64,000 nucleotides of DNA from Flavobacterium psychrophilum (GCA_945860385.1 CAMAQD010000017.1:9317-73316), one strand, 5' to 3'; positions 1 through 10,019 are shown, numbered from the stretch's first letter. Made by a program: numbers and translations. The notes: generated by a model not told the origin, from the sequence alone.

Positions 1-1
1 A

Positions 2-724
2 GCGCTTGCAGCATTTGTATCAGATAAAGCGGATTTAGCAGTACTTGAAACTACTGTTTCTAAAGTAAAAATCGGAGTAGAGATCTCAACAATTTCAACT
101 TCAGATAGAACTATCGCGGTTACTATTGACCCTACATCAACAGCTTTAGCAACACAATATCAAATGGAAGCAACTACTTTAGTTGTTCCTGCTAATTCCT
201 ATTTAGGAGAAATTGTTGTTACTGGTAAATTTGCTGGTTTAGTTGTTGGTCAATCCGTAAAACTAATTTTAAATTTAACTAGTGTGGGTGACGCGGCTAT
301 TGAAGCAACTAGTAAAACATTTACATTGTCAATATTCAAGTCTTGTCCGTTAACTGACGCTTCAAAATTTAATGGAAATTACAAAGTTACCTTAGATCAA
401 TGGGAAGATTATTTAACAGGTCAACCAAACGACGGCACAGAAACAGTAGAATATAACGCTGCAAATGGACCACTAACTTTTAGAGTACGTAACTTTAACA
501 GACCTTACATTACTGCTGCAACAAAAGCTAATGCTTATCTTATTTGCGTTATAAATCCTGCAACAGGAACAGTAACTGTAACATCAAACCAAACATGGTC
601 TTATGGCACCTCAGGATATGTAGTAACTGGAACTGGGACCGTAAGCGCTTGTACCGGTGACATAAATTTAGTTTTAAATTTCGGAGCTAATACTGGTTTT
701 AAATTAAATTTAGTGAAATTGTAA
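2..724 (+). CDS. 3' part of an exported DUF1735-like protein
   Basis: The reading frame is open from the window edge, so the start lies upstream; an internal ATG at 164 is not the real start. The visible part is about 240 residues, rich in Thr, Ser, Val and Asn, with alternating beta-strand patterns. The first part (PTSTALATQYQ, then LVVPANSYLGEIVVTG) resembles the DUF1735/Calx-beta-like domains of lipoproteins encoded beside SusC/SusD pairs. The second part, from CPLTDASKFNGNYKV, looks like a separate beta-barrel-like C-terminal domain. It precedes a SusC/SusD pair but is separated from it by a terminator. Function is unknown; a surface lipoprotein accessory is an inference from position. 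Confidence 0.6.
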   Translation, partial: ALAAFVSDKADLAVLETTVSKVKIGVEISTISTSDRTIAVTIDPTSTALATQYQMEATTLVVPANSYLGEIVVTGKFAGLVVGQSVKLILNLTSVGDAAIEATSKTFTLSIFKSCPLTDASKFNGNYKVTLDQWEDYLTGQPNDGTETVEYNAANGPLTFRVRNFNRPYITAATKANAYLICVINPATGTVTVTSNQTWSYGTSGYVVTGTGTVSACTGDINLVLNFGANTGFKLNLVKL

Positions 725-1097
725 ACTAATGTTCATAATTAATTTCAAGAAGCTGTCCAAATGGACAGCTTCTTTTTTTTGAACTATTGTTAACCCAGAA
801 TTAAATTAGGAAAAAAAGTTCACAAAAAAATATTGTTGAATCCCAAATTGAATTGCACAAAATACTACATGCAAACAAGAACACTAAAAATCAAAAAACT
901 AAAATTTATTAACACCTCTGCCAATAAAAATTTAAAATATCAAAATTATTATCTATTAAAAAACATATTATATAACAATACGCCTTTTAAATGTTAAAAC
1001 GTTAAAATTAGTACCCATCGTTAAAAAAAGAATATAAATGTTAGGAAAGTTAACAAATTATTAAGATTTTTGTCTGACTAATTCAAAATATTTAAAA
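725..1097 (+). other. Intergenic region upstream of susC
   Basis: Beyond the terminator this 370-base stretch is very AT-rich and has no open frame worth calling. It must carry the promoter of the susC/susD pair, but I find no clean TAnnTTTG match close to the start; the nearest is a loose taagatttttg near 1062. Confidence 0.4.
748..780 (+). terminator. Rho-independent terminator
   Basis: An 11-bp perfect stem (agaagctgtcc at 748-758, its complement at 763-773) with a four-base loop is followed by a run of T. It ends the upstream exported-protein gene and isolates it from susC. Confidence 0.85.
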
Positions 1098-4000
1098 ATG
1101 AAACTAAAGTTCAATGGATTCTTAGTACTATTACTAGTACTTGTGGCGCAGATCACTTTTGCGCAAGACAGAGTTGTTTCTGGAGTTGTTTCTGATAATA
1201 CAGGGATGCCTTTGCCAGGCGTGAGTGTATTAGTGAAGGGAACACAATCTGGAATACAAACGGATTTTGATGGAAAATACTCCATCAAAGCAACATCAAG
1301 CCAAGTATTAATTTTTAGCTTTGTGGGGATGCAGACTCAACAAGTCACCGCAAATTCGACAAAAATTAATGTAAAAATGCAAGACGATGCTCAAGCTCTT
1401 GAAGAGGTTGTGGTAACTACCGCTTTAGGTATCAAAAGAGAGAAAAAAGCGTTGGGATATGCTACACAAGAGGTTAAAGGTGAAGCCGTATCAAATGTGA
1501 AAAGTTCCAACTTTGTAAACTCTCTTTCTGGAAAAATTGCAGGTTTGGATATTAAATCTTCGGGTACTTTAGGAGGTTCTACTCAGGTTATTATTAGAGG
1601 AAACAATTCTATCACTCAGAACAACCAAGCTTTATTTGTTGTTGATGGTGTTCCAATTGATAATGGTAATACGAACTCATCAGATCAGGTAACTGGTAGA
1701 GGCGGATATGACTATGGTAATGCAGCCTCAGATATCAACCCTGATAACATTGAATCAATCAACGTATTGAAAGGAGCAGCTGCAACAGCACTTTATGGTT
1801 CTAGAGCTTCTAATGGTGTAATTATGATTACTACCAAAAAAGGGAAAACTCAAAAAGGAATCGGAGTAACAATTAGTTCAAGTTTTACAGCCGGAACAGC
1901 CGATAAAGAAACTTTGGTAAAATATCAAAATAAATATGGAGCTGGATACGGTCCTTATTACGACTCAGCAGATGGTTATTTTGGTTTAGCAGATGTAAAC
2001 GGGGATGGTATCGATGATTTAACAACTCCTTTCACTGAAGATGCTTCTTATGGAGCTGCATTTGATCCATCATTATTGGTGTATCAATGGAATTCTATTT
2101 ATCCGCAATTGACAGCAACTTATGGAAAAGCAACTCCTTGGGTAGCAGGTAAAAACAACCCTAACTACATTTGGGGTACAGCAACTACTGCTATTAACAC
2201 TTTTACACTGGACGGTGGTACAGATAAAAGTTCTTTTAAATTAGGATATACCAACTTAAGTCAAGAAGGTAATCTACCTAACAGTAGCCTAAAGAGAAAT
2301 ACTTTAAATTTCTCAGGTTCCCATAATTTATCTGATAGAGTAAAAGCTTCTGCAAGTTTGAATTTTACCAAAAATGATGGTAAAGGAAGAAATGGTACTG
2401 GTTATTCTTCACTAAACGTAATGCAACAATTTAGACAATGGAATCAAATGAACGTTGATTACAAAGAACAAGAAGCTGCATATTTATTAACAGGAGAAAA
2501 CATAACTTGGAATCCAAACAGTGTAGATAATTTGAAACCTATATATTCTGATAATCCATATTGGACATTCTATGAGAACTATGAAACTGATACAAGATCA
2601 AGATACTTTGGTAATGCAGTTTTAGAAGATAAGCTTACAGATTGGTTAACCGTAATGGGCAGATTTTCATTTGATACTTACAGTGAATTACAAGAAGAAA
2701 GAATCAATGTGGGAAGCTCGGATGTATCTAAATATACAAGATACAATAACAACGTAGCTGAATACAATTATGATTTAATGTTGAATTTCAACAAAAACAT
2801 AACAGAAAAATTAAATTTAGATGGAAATATTGGTTGGAATTTAAGAAATAATGTTCAAAATAGTATTTTTGCATCAACTAACGGAGGTCTAAACAAAGCC
2901 AGACTTTATTCTCTTTCAAATAGTGTTGGCCCTATTAACGCTCCAACTGAATATGCTGCAAACAGTATGGTTGATGGCGAATATATTAGAGCAAGTTTAG
3001 GTTATGACAGCTTTGCCTATCTTGAAGGAACTTGGAGAACAGACCGTTCTTCAACTTTACCTAAAGAAAACAATAGATATGATTATTTCTCAGTTTCTGG
3101 AAGCTTAGTATTCTCCAAATTCATCGAGGCAAAATGGTTATCGTTTGGAAAATTGAGAGCAAATTATGCAGAAGTTGGAGGGGATACAAGACCTTATAGA
3201 GTTTTCAACACTTTTGGAATTGGAACTCCTTTTAATGGAACTGGAATTGCTTCAAATCCAGGTGCACAAGCTAATTTGAACCTTAAACCAGAGGGTCAAG
3301 AAAGTTATGAATTCGGTATAGAAATGGCATTTTTTAATAAACGTCTTGGTTTTGATGTATCGTATTATCATGATTTAAACATCAATCAAATTACTAGTAT
3401 TCCATTATCAACATCTACAGGATATAATTCAGCAATATTAAATGCTGGAACTATGCAAAATGAAGGTTTGGAAGTACAATTCAATGCTACACCTCTTAAA
3501 ACAAAAGACTTTAAATGGGATTTAAATCTTAACTGGTCTCAAAACAAAAGTTTAGTAGTAGAATTGTTAAACGGTATCGAAAACTTAGAATTAGCCTCTT
3601 TACAAGGTGGTGTTTCTATCAATGCAACTCCAGGTCAACCTTATGGTACCATAAGGGGTAGTGATTTCATTTATGCAGCTAATGGACAACCAATAGTTAA
3701 CCAAACAGGAAGTGCATCAAGAATTGGTACTTACCAAAGAACAACTACTAGTAATAACGTAATTGGAGACATCAATCCTGATTGGAAAGCTGGTCTTAAT
3801 AACAGTATCACTTACAAAAATTTCAATTTAAGTTTTTTAATTGATATGCAAAAAGGTGGAGATGTATTCTCTCTTGATACTTGGTATGGTTATGCTACAG
3901 GTATGTATGATTTCTCTGCTGCAGATAATGATTTAGGAAATCCAGTTAGAGACCCAATTGTTGGTACTCCAGGAAATTATGGTGCTAATAGTGGTGGTTT

Positions 4001-4358
4001 TATAGTAGATGGTGTAGCTCCTGATGGAACACCAAATCAAGTTAGAGCGAATGGTAGCGTTTACACTACAGCTTGGGGTTATGCAAGAGCTCCTAACAAA
4101 CTTCACGTTTATGATGCAGGTTATATAAAATTGCGTGAAGCTAACATAACCTATAATTTTGACCCTAAAACAATTGAAAAAACACCTTTTACAAATATTG
4201 GTTTATCTTTAATTGGAAGAAACTTATGGATTATTGACAAAAGCACTCCTTACGCAGATCCAGAAGCTGGATTAAGTTCAGGAAATGTCCAAGGATACCA
4301 ATCGGGTGCTTATCCTTCAATAAGAGAAATTGGAATGAGTCTTAAACTACAGTTTTAA
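1098..4358 (+). CDS. SusC/RagA-type TonB-linked outer membrane protein
   Basis: This is a TonB-dependent outer-membrane transporter that takes up oligomeric nutrients with its SusD partner. It has a signal peptide (about 1-23, ending FAQ), a CarboxypepD_reg-like domain (about 25-95, with GMPLPGVSVLVKGT), the LEEVVVTTALG segment before the plug (about 101-111), a plug with NPDNIESINVLKGAAATALYG, and a large beta-barrel ending in the aromatic-terminated LKLQF. At 1086 residues it is normal for the family. A DVNGDGIDD stretch near residue 299 resembles a calcium-binding loop. susD follows after 12 bases, so the two are co-transcribed. No polysaccharide-degrading enzyme is adjacent, so the substrate cannot be named; peptide or glycan are both possible. 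Confidence 0.93.
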   Translation: MKLKFNGFLVLLLVLVAQITFAQDRVVSGVVSDNTGMPLPGVSVLVKGTQSGIQTDFDGKYSIKATSSQVLIFSFVGMQTQQVTANSTKINVKMQDDAQALEEVVVTTALGIKREKKALGYATQEVKGEAVSNVKSSNFVNSLSGKIAGLDIKSSGTLGGSTQVIIRGNNSITQNNQALFVVDGVPIDNGNTNSSDQVTGRGGYDYGNAASDINPDNIESINVLKGAAATALYGSRASNGVIMITTKKGKTQKGIGVTISSSFTAGTADKETLVKYQNKYGAGYGPYYDSADGYFGLADVNGDGIDDLTTPFTEDASYGAAFDPSLLVYQWNSIYPQLTATYGKATPWVAGKNNPNYIWGTATTAINTFTLDGGTDKSSFKLGYTNLSQEGNLPNSSLKRNTLNFSGSHNLSDRVKASASLNFTKNDGKGRNGTGYSSLNVMQQFRQWNQMNVDYKEQEAAYLLTGENITWNPNSVDNLKPIYSDNPYWTFYENYETDTRSRYFGNAVLEDKLTDWLTVMGRFSFDTYSELQEERINVGSSDVSKYTRYNNNVAEYNYDLMLNFNKNITEKLNLDGNIGWNLRNNVQNSIFASTNGGLNKARLYSLSNSVGPINAPTEYAANSMVDGEYIRASLGYDSFAYLEGTWRTDRSSTLPKENNRYDYFSVSGSLVFSKFIEAKWLSFGKLRANYAEVGGDTRPYRVFNTFGIGTPFNGTGIASNPGAQANLNLKPEGQESYEFGIEMAFFNKRLGFDVSYYHDLNINQITSIPLSTSTGYNSAILNAGTMQNEGLEVQFNATPLKTKDFKWDLNLNWSQNKSLVVELLNGIENLELASLQGGVSINATPGQPYGTIRGSDFIYAANGQPIVNQTGSASRIGTYQRTTTSNNVIGDINPDWKAGLNNSITYKNFNLSFLIDMQKGGDVFSLDTWYGYATGMYDFSAADNDLGNPVRDPIVGTPGNYGANSGGFIVDGVAPDGTPNQVRANGSVYTTAWGYARAPNKLHVYDAGYIKLREANITYNFDPKTIEKTPFTNIGLSLIGRNLWIIDKSTPYADPEAGLSSGNVQGYQSGAYPSIREIGMSLKLQF

Positions 4359-4370
4359 AAAAATAAAATT

Positions 4371-5810
4371 ATGAAAAAAGTAATATTAACAACTTTAACT
4401 ATTTTTACTTTATTAGTCTCATGTCAATCTGATGACCAATATGAAGAAAAAAATAGAGATCCTAAAAACCCTACCCAGGTAAGTGCTGAATTTTTATTCA
4501 ACAATGCTACCAAGAGTTTAGTTGATCAAATGACTAGCACGAATGTAAACACCAACATTTTTAGAATGTTGGGTCAACATTGGACGGAAACAACTTACGT
4601 TGATGAAGCAAATTACGATTTCAATACTCGTAACATACCTCAAAATCATTGGTCTGAAATGTACAGAGATGTTTTGTTAGATTTATCTACTGCAAAAACG
4701 AATACTGACGCAGATGTAACGCTATCAGCAGCTACCAAAAAAACAAAAAATGCTCAAATTGAGATATTAGCTGTTTATGCTTGGGCTCAAATGGTAGAAA
4801 CTTATGGAAACCTTCCATATAGTCAAGCATTGAATGCAGGAAAATATGTATTGCCAGTTTATGATGATGCTGCTACTATTTATGGAGATTTGCTTACACG
4901 TTTAGCAGCTGCAGTTCCAAATGTAACTGATAGCGGTTTTGCCTCAGCAGACAATATTTATGGTGGAGATGCTACTAAATGGAAAAAATTTGGATATTCA
5001 TTAATGTTGCGAATGGGTATACGAGTTGCTGATGTTCCGACATTAGCAGCTAAATCCACAGCGGCAATTAAAGCTGCTGTAAGCGGAGGTGTATTCACTT
5101 CAAATGCAGATAATGCTGAATTAATTTATTCAGGTGCAACACCGAATACTAACCCAGTTTGGGTTGATTTGGTTCAATCTGGTAGATCCGATTTCGTTAT
5201 AGCTAATACATTAGTGAACAAAATGAACGCTTTAAATGACCCTAGAAGAACAGCTTATTTTGATGAAAATTTAGGAACTGGAGTATTTCTTGGTGGACCT
5301 TACGGTGACAACAATAGCTTTTCAGCATATACTCACGTAAGTGAAAGAATAATAGACCCAACTAATGCGGCATCTTTGATGGATTATTCAGAAGTTTGCT
5401 TTTATTTAGCAGATGCTGCTGAACGTTCTATTTCAGGAACACCTGCTGCTGCTGCTGGATTTTACAACAAAGGGATAACCGCATCATTTGACTATTGGGG
5501 AACTCCTAATGTTGCTGCGTATTTACTTAATCCTGCTGTTAATTATGCTACAGCTTCAGGAACATGGAAAGTAAAAATTGGAACTCAACTATGGTTAGCA
5601 ATGTATAACAGAGGTTACGAATCTTGGACCGCTTGGAGAACTTATGATTTCCCAGGATTTAATTTGCCAGCTGTATCTGAAGATCCAGTTCCAACCAGAT
5701 ATACCTACCCAATCAACGAGCAAAACTTGAATAAAGTTAACTATGCTGCAGCATCTACTGCAATAGGAGGAGACAAACAAACAACAAAAATTTTCTGGGA
5801 TAAATTTTAA
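4371..5810 (+). CDS. SusD/RagB-like nutrient-binding lipoprotein
   Basis: The product is the surface lipoprotein lid for the SusC channel encoded immediately upstream. A lipoprotein signal (LLVSC, Cys18) is followed by an Asp/Glu/Asn-rich tether. The body is helical with TPR-like features, as in the SusD-like_2 family: NPTQVSAEFLFNNATK near the start, a YGNLPYSQAL motif in the middle and a late EVCFYLADAAERS helix. Its 479 residues fit the family. It shares a transcript with susC and is closed by a strong terminator at 5831. Substrate specificity cannot be read from the sequence. Confidence 0.92.
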   Translation: MKKVILTTLTIFTLLVSCQSDDQYEEKNRDPKNPTQVSAEFLFNNATKSLVDQMTSTNVNTNIFRMLGQHWTETTYVDEANYDFNTRNIPQNHWSEMYRDVLLDLSTAKTNTDADVTLSAATKKTKNAQIEILAVYAWAQMVETYGNLPYSQALNAGKYVLPVYDDAATIYGDLLTRLAAAVPNVTDSGFASADNIYGGDATKWKKFGYSLMLRMGIRVADVPTLAAKSTAAIKAAVSGGVFTSNADNAELIYSGATPNTNPVWVDLVQSGRSDFVIANTLVNKMNALNDPRRTAYFDENLGTGVFLGGPYGDNNSFSAYTHVSERIIDPTNAASLMDYSEVCFYLADAAERSISGTPAAAAGFYNKGITASFDYWGTPNVAAYLLNPAVNYATASGTWKVKIGTQLWLAMYNRGYESWTAWRTYDFPGFNLPAVSEDPVPTRYTYPINEQNLNKVNYAAASTAIGGDKQTTKIFWDKF

Positions 5811-5830
5811 ATCTCAATTATATTTATTAA

Positions 5831-5861
5831 AACCATCAACGAAAGTTGATGGTTTTTTTTT
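5831..5861 (+). terminator. Terminator of the susC/susD pair
   Basis: A perfect 10-bp stem (aaccatcaac / gttgatggtt) with a GAAA tetraloop is followed by a T run, 20 bases after the susD stop. Confidence 0.9.
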
Positions 5862-6121
5862 GTGGTTTAATAGTTAAAATAGTTTATGAAAATAAAAAAT
5901 GAATTATAAAAAATGATGTATCCGAAAGTTTACTGAAATTCGTTTCCATAATCATTTACATTTTTACAAAAAGGATTACCCATAATGCAAAAGACTTCTC
6001 AATATTAATCATTACTTTTCTTATACATTAAAAAAAGTATTTCCCATAGTTGAAGTTTTATGAGCGGGAAATAATATAGTTATTCGTATTGATGAAAATA
6101 ATACTTTTATTACTTCAAAAT
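5862..6121. other. Intergenic region between convergent genes
   Basis: AT-rich sequence between the susD terminator and the end of the opposing gene. I see no gene, RNA or repeat in it. Confidence 0.4.
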
Positions 6122-8914
6122 TTATCGTTGCAAACTAAAATGACCTTTTGCTTCTCTATTATTCTTAAATTTTATTGTGTACCAATAATCATCCGCAGGC
6201 AATTGAGAACCGTTAAAAGTACCATCCCAACCTTCGTTTGACGATAGAAACCATTGTTTAAGAAGTTTTCCATATCTGTCATAAATATAAATTGCAGAAT
6301 TAGTATTTAAAGTAGCCTCTACACCTTTTACATTCCAATAATCATTGAAGCCGTCATTATTTGGAGTAAAGAATTTTGGAACACTTATTACTGCAAAGCT
6401 TTCATATATCTGCCCGCATCCGTCTAAATTTTCAATTGTTACTTCGTGAATTCCGCCAGGCACATTGTCGAAAAAAGGTGAACCTTGGAAGGGAGTGACT
6501 GTTCCATTTTCAAATTGAAGCATATATTTATAACTATTTGGATTTGTAACTTCTATCGTGACATTATTTGTGGATTGTAAATCGTTTACAATAATGTTAT
6601 TTATTTTTGCCAAATAAGACATACTTATAATGCTTTTATGCGATGCTGTACAACCCGATTTGTTTTTTACAATAACAGTGTATTCTCCTTGTTTGGTAAC
6701 ATTGATTGTAGGAGTTGTTTCATTTGTCGACCACAAATAGGTAAAATCACTGGCACTATCAGGAGCTAAAATTCCGGCATCCAATACAATTGAAGAGTTC
6801 GTTGCGCCTTCACAAATTATTTTGTTCTCTAAAGGATTGATTTTTGGAGTAGGTTCTACAATCAAATCAAATTGTCCAGTTCCATAACAACCTTCATTAT
6901 TTTCCGCACGAATATAGAGTATCTTTGACGTTGACAAGTATTGGCCTTTTAATTCATTTACTCCCAAGTCGGCATCGTTTTTAGTGGAATAAATAAACAA
7001 AACAACATCCGAAGACAAACTTAACTCCGTTTTGATTAATCCCTTTTTTTCGTCTAGACCAAATAATGCCGTTCCATCACCGCTGTCACATTTGTTGTAT
7101 GATTCAGGCCGTATTGAATTGTTTTTATTAGCGTGTAAAACAACACTTCCAATGCTGTAACAAGATGAGTTGGGCTGAAATACTTTTGCATATAGAGTTT
7201 CATCCGGAATACTATTTTTAAAAATGACAGGGATAAATTGAATGTTTTCAGCATCATTTTCTGCTTCAGCAATGCTGTGATAATAATTAACTTCAAAATC
7301 TGTTTGTCCTAAACACAAGGATTCATTGGCGAGAGATAAATTGAATGTTGACAAACCGTCTATAGGAAAGGCATCTTGCGTATCACACTGGATGAGCTTG
7401 TAAGAGGTTGCCAATAAGTTTGGAGTTTCATATATGGTAATGGTTTTTTCTACAGGTTCTCTATTTTCGCCATTCACCGTTTTTGTCAACGTCACTTTAA
7501 AATCACCAGGTGCCAAATAAGTATGATAGGGTTCTCTGTCTGTTGATATCGTTCCATCGCCAAAATCCCAAACGACAGAATCAATGGTTTCTAAAGAATT
7601 AATAAAAAAATGAGTAGCTTGACCAAAACAATTAAATTCGTAACTAAAAGTATAAAGGAATAATGAGGTAATAAATGGTGGTAATCCCTGTTCTATACTA
7701 CCTGTTTTCAAATCAATTGCATTGGATATATAATTGCAACTAGTTCCATCTAATTCGGGATTATTGATCACTGATAATTTATTGCGTTTAAAATCAGTAA
7801 CAACATATCCAGCACGATAAATTTTTTCGTCAATGGCTAATTGCAAAGCTCCTGATACAAGATTGGAAGTATTTATAATAGTCTTGGAGGCTGGAATATT
7901 AGCACTTTTTAGATCATATTGGATTAGTGAACTTTCCAAAATAGTTTCACCATCGGAATTAAATTTATTAGTCGTAACATACAATTTCTTTGTTTTGGAC
8001 GAAAATTCTACTCCATAAGGATTGGAATTACTCAGTAACGTTATTTCATTGCTAGTTTTTCCGGTACTTGAATCAAAATCATAAAGTAAAACATTGCCTG
8101 TATCTCTGATAGGATTGCCCTTTGGTCCATTTTCATTCGTTCGCCTTGAGGCATTATTTGCTATAACTACTTTTTTTCCGTTAGGCGATGCTTTTAAATA
8201 TCCAATGGCATTGGCAAGATAACCACCAGTTGGTATAGTAAGAGCTGTTGCTGTCTTGACAGGATTCTTGTTGACACCCTGTGTACTTATTTTAAAAGCA
8301 TAAAAATTATTAATAAAATGTGTAATCACCCAAAAAGAAACACCGTCACCGTGTTGAACAGCCGAGATTTTTTCGGAACATTTATATTTGACTTCTTCAC
8401 TATCATTTGTATTATAGGTAACAAGAGGAATGTTCTTTTCAGTAGTCACAATGTCCCCTAAACCATTATTCAAACGAATATCAACTTGAGAATAATTCAA
8501 TCCATTATTTGGAGGATCCAAATCATTTAATGGATTGTCATCTGCATTTGCAGGAAGCGGCTGATCCACAGTAAAAATATAATATATATATGGATTGTTT
8601 GGTTTTGGAACAATTATAGCCGACTGCGTGCTAGAATTATGCCCCAGTAAACCATAACCATTAGGCATAATTTGATGGTTTTTATTGTAAACTAAGGAAC
8701 CATCTGTATAAAAAAGTAAATTACCATCTTTGTCAGAAATAGTTGTACATCCTTCTTTAGTAACTAATTTGCCATTTGTCAATGCTACCGGATTTCCTGA
8801 ATTAAAATCAAGTCCGGCATTGTTTCCAAAGTACCAAATAGCTGCTTCTTTTTGCGCAAAAGAAGGAGTGGCTAGTATAAATAGTATAAAAAGGAAAGGA
8901 ACACTAATTTTCAT
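6122..8914 (-). CDS. PKD-domain protein with type-B T9SS (gliding-associated) C-terminus
   Basis: This is a large secreted or surface protein. The open frame extends to 8959, but the start at 8914 is preferred because it directly gives a signal peptide (MKISVPFLFILFILATPSFAQ region). The N-terminal half (IWYFGNNAGLDFNSG, then repeated segments typical of beta-propellers) resembles proteins that precede CHU_C domains. A PKD domain lies near the middle (VVWDFGDGT ... HTYLAPGDFKVTLT). The end carries the gliding-motility C-terminal domain (PKFFTPNNDGFNDYWNV ... IYDRYGKLLKQW ... GWDGTFNG), a type-B sorting signal for the type IX secretion system. About 930 residues. A role in adhesion or gliding is an inference from the family. 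Confidence 0.9.
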   Translation of the reverse strand: MKISVPFLFILFILATPSFAQKEAAIWYFGNNAGLDFNSGNPVALTNGKLVTKEGCTTISDKDGNLLFYTDGSLVYNKNHQIMPNGYGLLGHNSSTQSAIIVPKPNNPYIYYIFTVDQPLPANADDNPLNDLDPPNNGLNYSQVDIRLNNGLGDIVTTEKNIPLVTYNTNDSEEVKYKCSEKISAVQHGDGVSFWVITHFINNFYAFKISTQGVNKNPVKTATALTIPTGGYLANAIGYLKASPNGKKVVIANNASRRTNENGPKGNPIRDTGNVLLYDFDSSTGKTSNEITLLSNSNPYGVEFSSKTKKLYVTTNKFNSDGETILESSLIQYDLKSANIPASKTIINTSNLVSGALQLAIDEKIYRAGYVVTDFKRNKLSVINNPELDGTSCNYISNAIDLKTGSIEQGLPPFITSLFLYTFSYEFNCFGQATHFFINSLETIDSVVWDFGDGTISTDREPYHTYLAPGDFKVTLTKTVNGENREPVEKTITIYETPNLLATSYKLIQCDTQDAFPIDGLSTFNLSLANESLCLGQTDFEVNYYHSIAEAENDAENIQFIPVIFKNSIPDETLYAKVFQPNSSCYSIGSVVLHANKNNSIRPESYNKCDSGDGTALFGLDEKKGLIKTELSLSSDVVLFIYSTKNDADLGVNELKGQYLSTSKILYIRAENNEGCYGTGQFDLIVEPTPKINPLENKIICEGATNSSIVLDAGILAPDSASDFTYLWSTNETTPTINVTKQGEYTVIVKNKSGCTASHKSIISMSYLAKINNIIVNDLQSTNNVTIEVTNPNSYKYMLQFENGTVTPFQGSPFFDNVPGGIHEVTIENLDGCGQIYESFAVISVPKFFTPNNDGFNDYWNVKGVEATLNTNSAIYIYDRYGKLLKQWFLSSNEGWDGTFNGSQLPADDYWYTIKFKNNREAKGHFSLQR

Positions 8915-9202
8915 ATCTTTTATTATCTCAAACTTTGGTAAAGTCGAAAAAAAAATCATTTAATATCAACAAAATAAGAGTTTTAATTTAAGATAAGAAA
9001 CAAAAATTCAATAAATCTTGTGATAATATAAAAACAATCTCTATTGGAAAAATTTTATTGCCCTAAAAATGTGCGTGTAGAACATCCGCCATCAATCTGT
9101 TGAAAATTTTAAAAACAAAAAAATAACTTATTTAGTATCATTTTTTTCGTATTTTAAGTACAACGTAAAAAAAAACAACCTAAAAAGATAATATAGTTTC
9201 TA
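8915..9202. other. Divergent intergenic region
   Basis: Non-coding AT-rich sequence between the T9SS protein gene and rlmB, which point away from each other. Apart from the rlmB -7 box at its right edge I see nothing recognisable. Confidence 0.4.
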
Positions 9203-9210
9203 TATCTTTG
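9203..9210 (+). promoter_or_regulatory. Predicted -7 box of rlmB
   Basis: TATCTTTG matches the Bacteroidota TAnnTTTG consensus exactly. It ends only four bases before the rlmB ATG, so the transcript would start at or very near the start codon. No clear -33 TTG is present at the usual distance. Confidence 0.5.
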
Positions 9211-9214
9211 CAAA

Positions 9215-9949
9215 ATGGAAAAAGAACATTTAATATTCGGAATAAGAGCTATAATTGAGGCTATACAATCAGGAAAAGAAGTCGATAAAGTATTTATACA
9301 GAAAGAAATATCGGGCGAATTGATGAAAGACCTGATGAAAGTGATGAAACGTGCCAACGTGAATTTTTCTTATGTTCCAGTCGAAAAATTGAATCGCCTA
9401 ACTCCAAACAATCATCAAGGAGCCGTAGCTTCTATTTCACCAATTGGATTCATTGATTTAGAACATTTAGTGGATGCTACTGTTGCATCCGGAAAAGTAC
9501 CTTTGTTTTTAATTTTAGATCAAATATCGGATGCTCGTAATTTTGGTGCTATAATCAGAACTGCTGAATGTACAGGTGTAAACGGAATTATTGTTCAAAA
9601 AGCAGGCTCGGCTCCCGTAAATGGAGATACTGTAAAAACTTCGGCTGGCGCTGTATTTAATGTGCCAATTTGCAAAGTTGAACACATCAAAGATGCTATT
9701 TTCTACCTTCAAGGTTCAGGCATAAAAACCGTCGCTGCCACAGAAAAAACAGACCAAAATATATATGATATTGCATTAAACGAACCCGTCGCCATCATAA
9801 TGGGTTCTGAAGACAGAGGAATCAATCCATCGGTTCTTAAAATCGTGGATGAAAAAGCAAAACTACCAATGTTCGGAACAATCGGTTCGCTAAATGTTTC
9901 TGTTGCTTGTGGTGCCTTTTTATACGAAGCCGTTAGACAAAGAAGTTAA
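9215..9949 (+). CDS. rlmB: 23S rRNA (guanosine-2'-O)-methyltransferase, RlmB/TrmH family
   Basis: The enzyme methylates the 2'-OH of a guanosine in the 23S rRNA peptidyl-transferase region (G2251 in E. coli) using SAM. An N-terminal substrate-binding domain (about 1-75, starting HLIFGIRAIIEAI, with NHHQGAVA-like NNHQGAVA) is followed by a SPOUT methyltransferase domain. The three SPOUT motifs are visible: ISDARNFGAIIRTAE, IIMGSEDRGINPSVL and IGSLNVSVACGAFLYE. Its 244 residues are standard. It is a single-gene transcript with its own -7 box and terminator. Confidence 0.95.
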   Translation: MEKEHLIFGIRAIIEAIQSGKEVDKVFIQKEISGELMKDLMKVMKRANVNFSYVPVEKLNRLTPNNHQGAVASISPIGFIDLEHLVDATVASGKVPLFLILDQISDARNFGAIIRTAECTGVNGIIVQKAGSAPVNGDTVKTSAGAVFNVPICKVEHIKDAIFYLQGSGIKTVAATEKTDQNIYDIALNEPVAIIMGSEDRGINPSVLKIVDEKAKLPMFGTIGSLNVSVACGAFLYEAVRQRS

Positions 9950-9977
9950 TTGTAGCTTTTAAATTTCAAAAAAACAG

Positions 9978-10019
9978 AAAAATGAATCAAGGCTGCTCAG
10001 GGTTTGATTCATTTTTTTT
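9978..10019 (+). terminator. rlmB terminator overlapping the opposing gene's 3' end
   Basis: A 13-bp stem (aaaaatgaatcaa / ttgattcattttt) with a 13-base loop is followed by a long T run. The left arm contains the stop codon of the rhomboid gene on the other strand, so the terminator of one gene is embedded in the coding end of its convergent neighbour. Confidence 0.75.
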
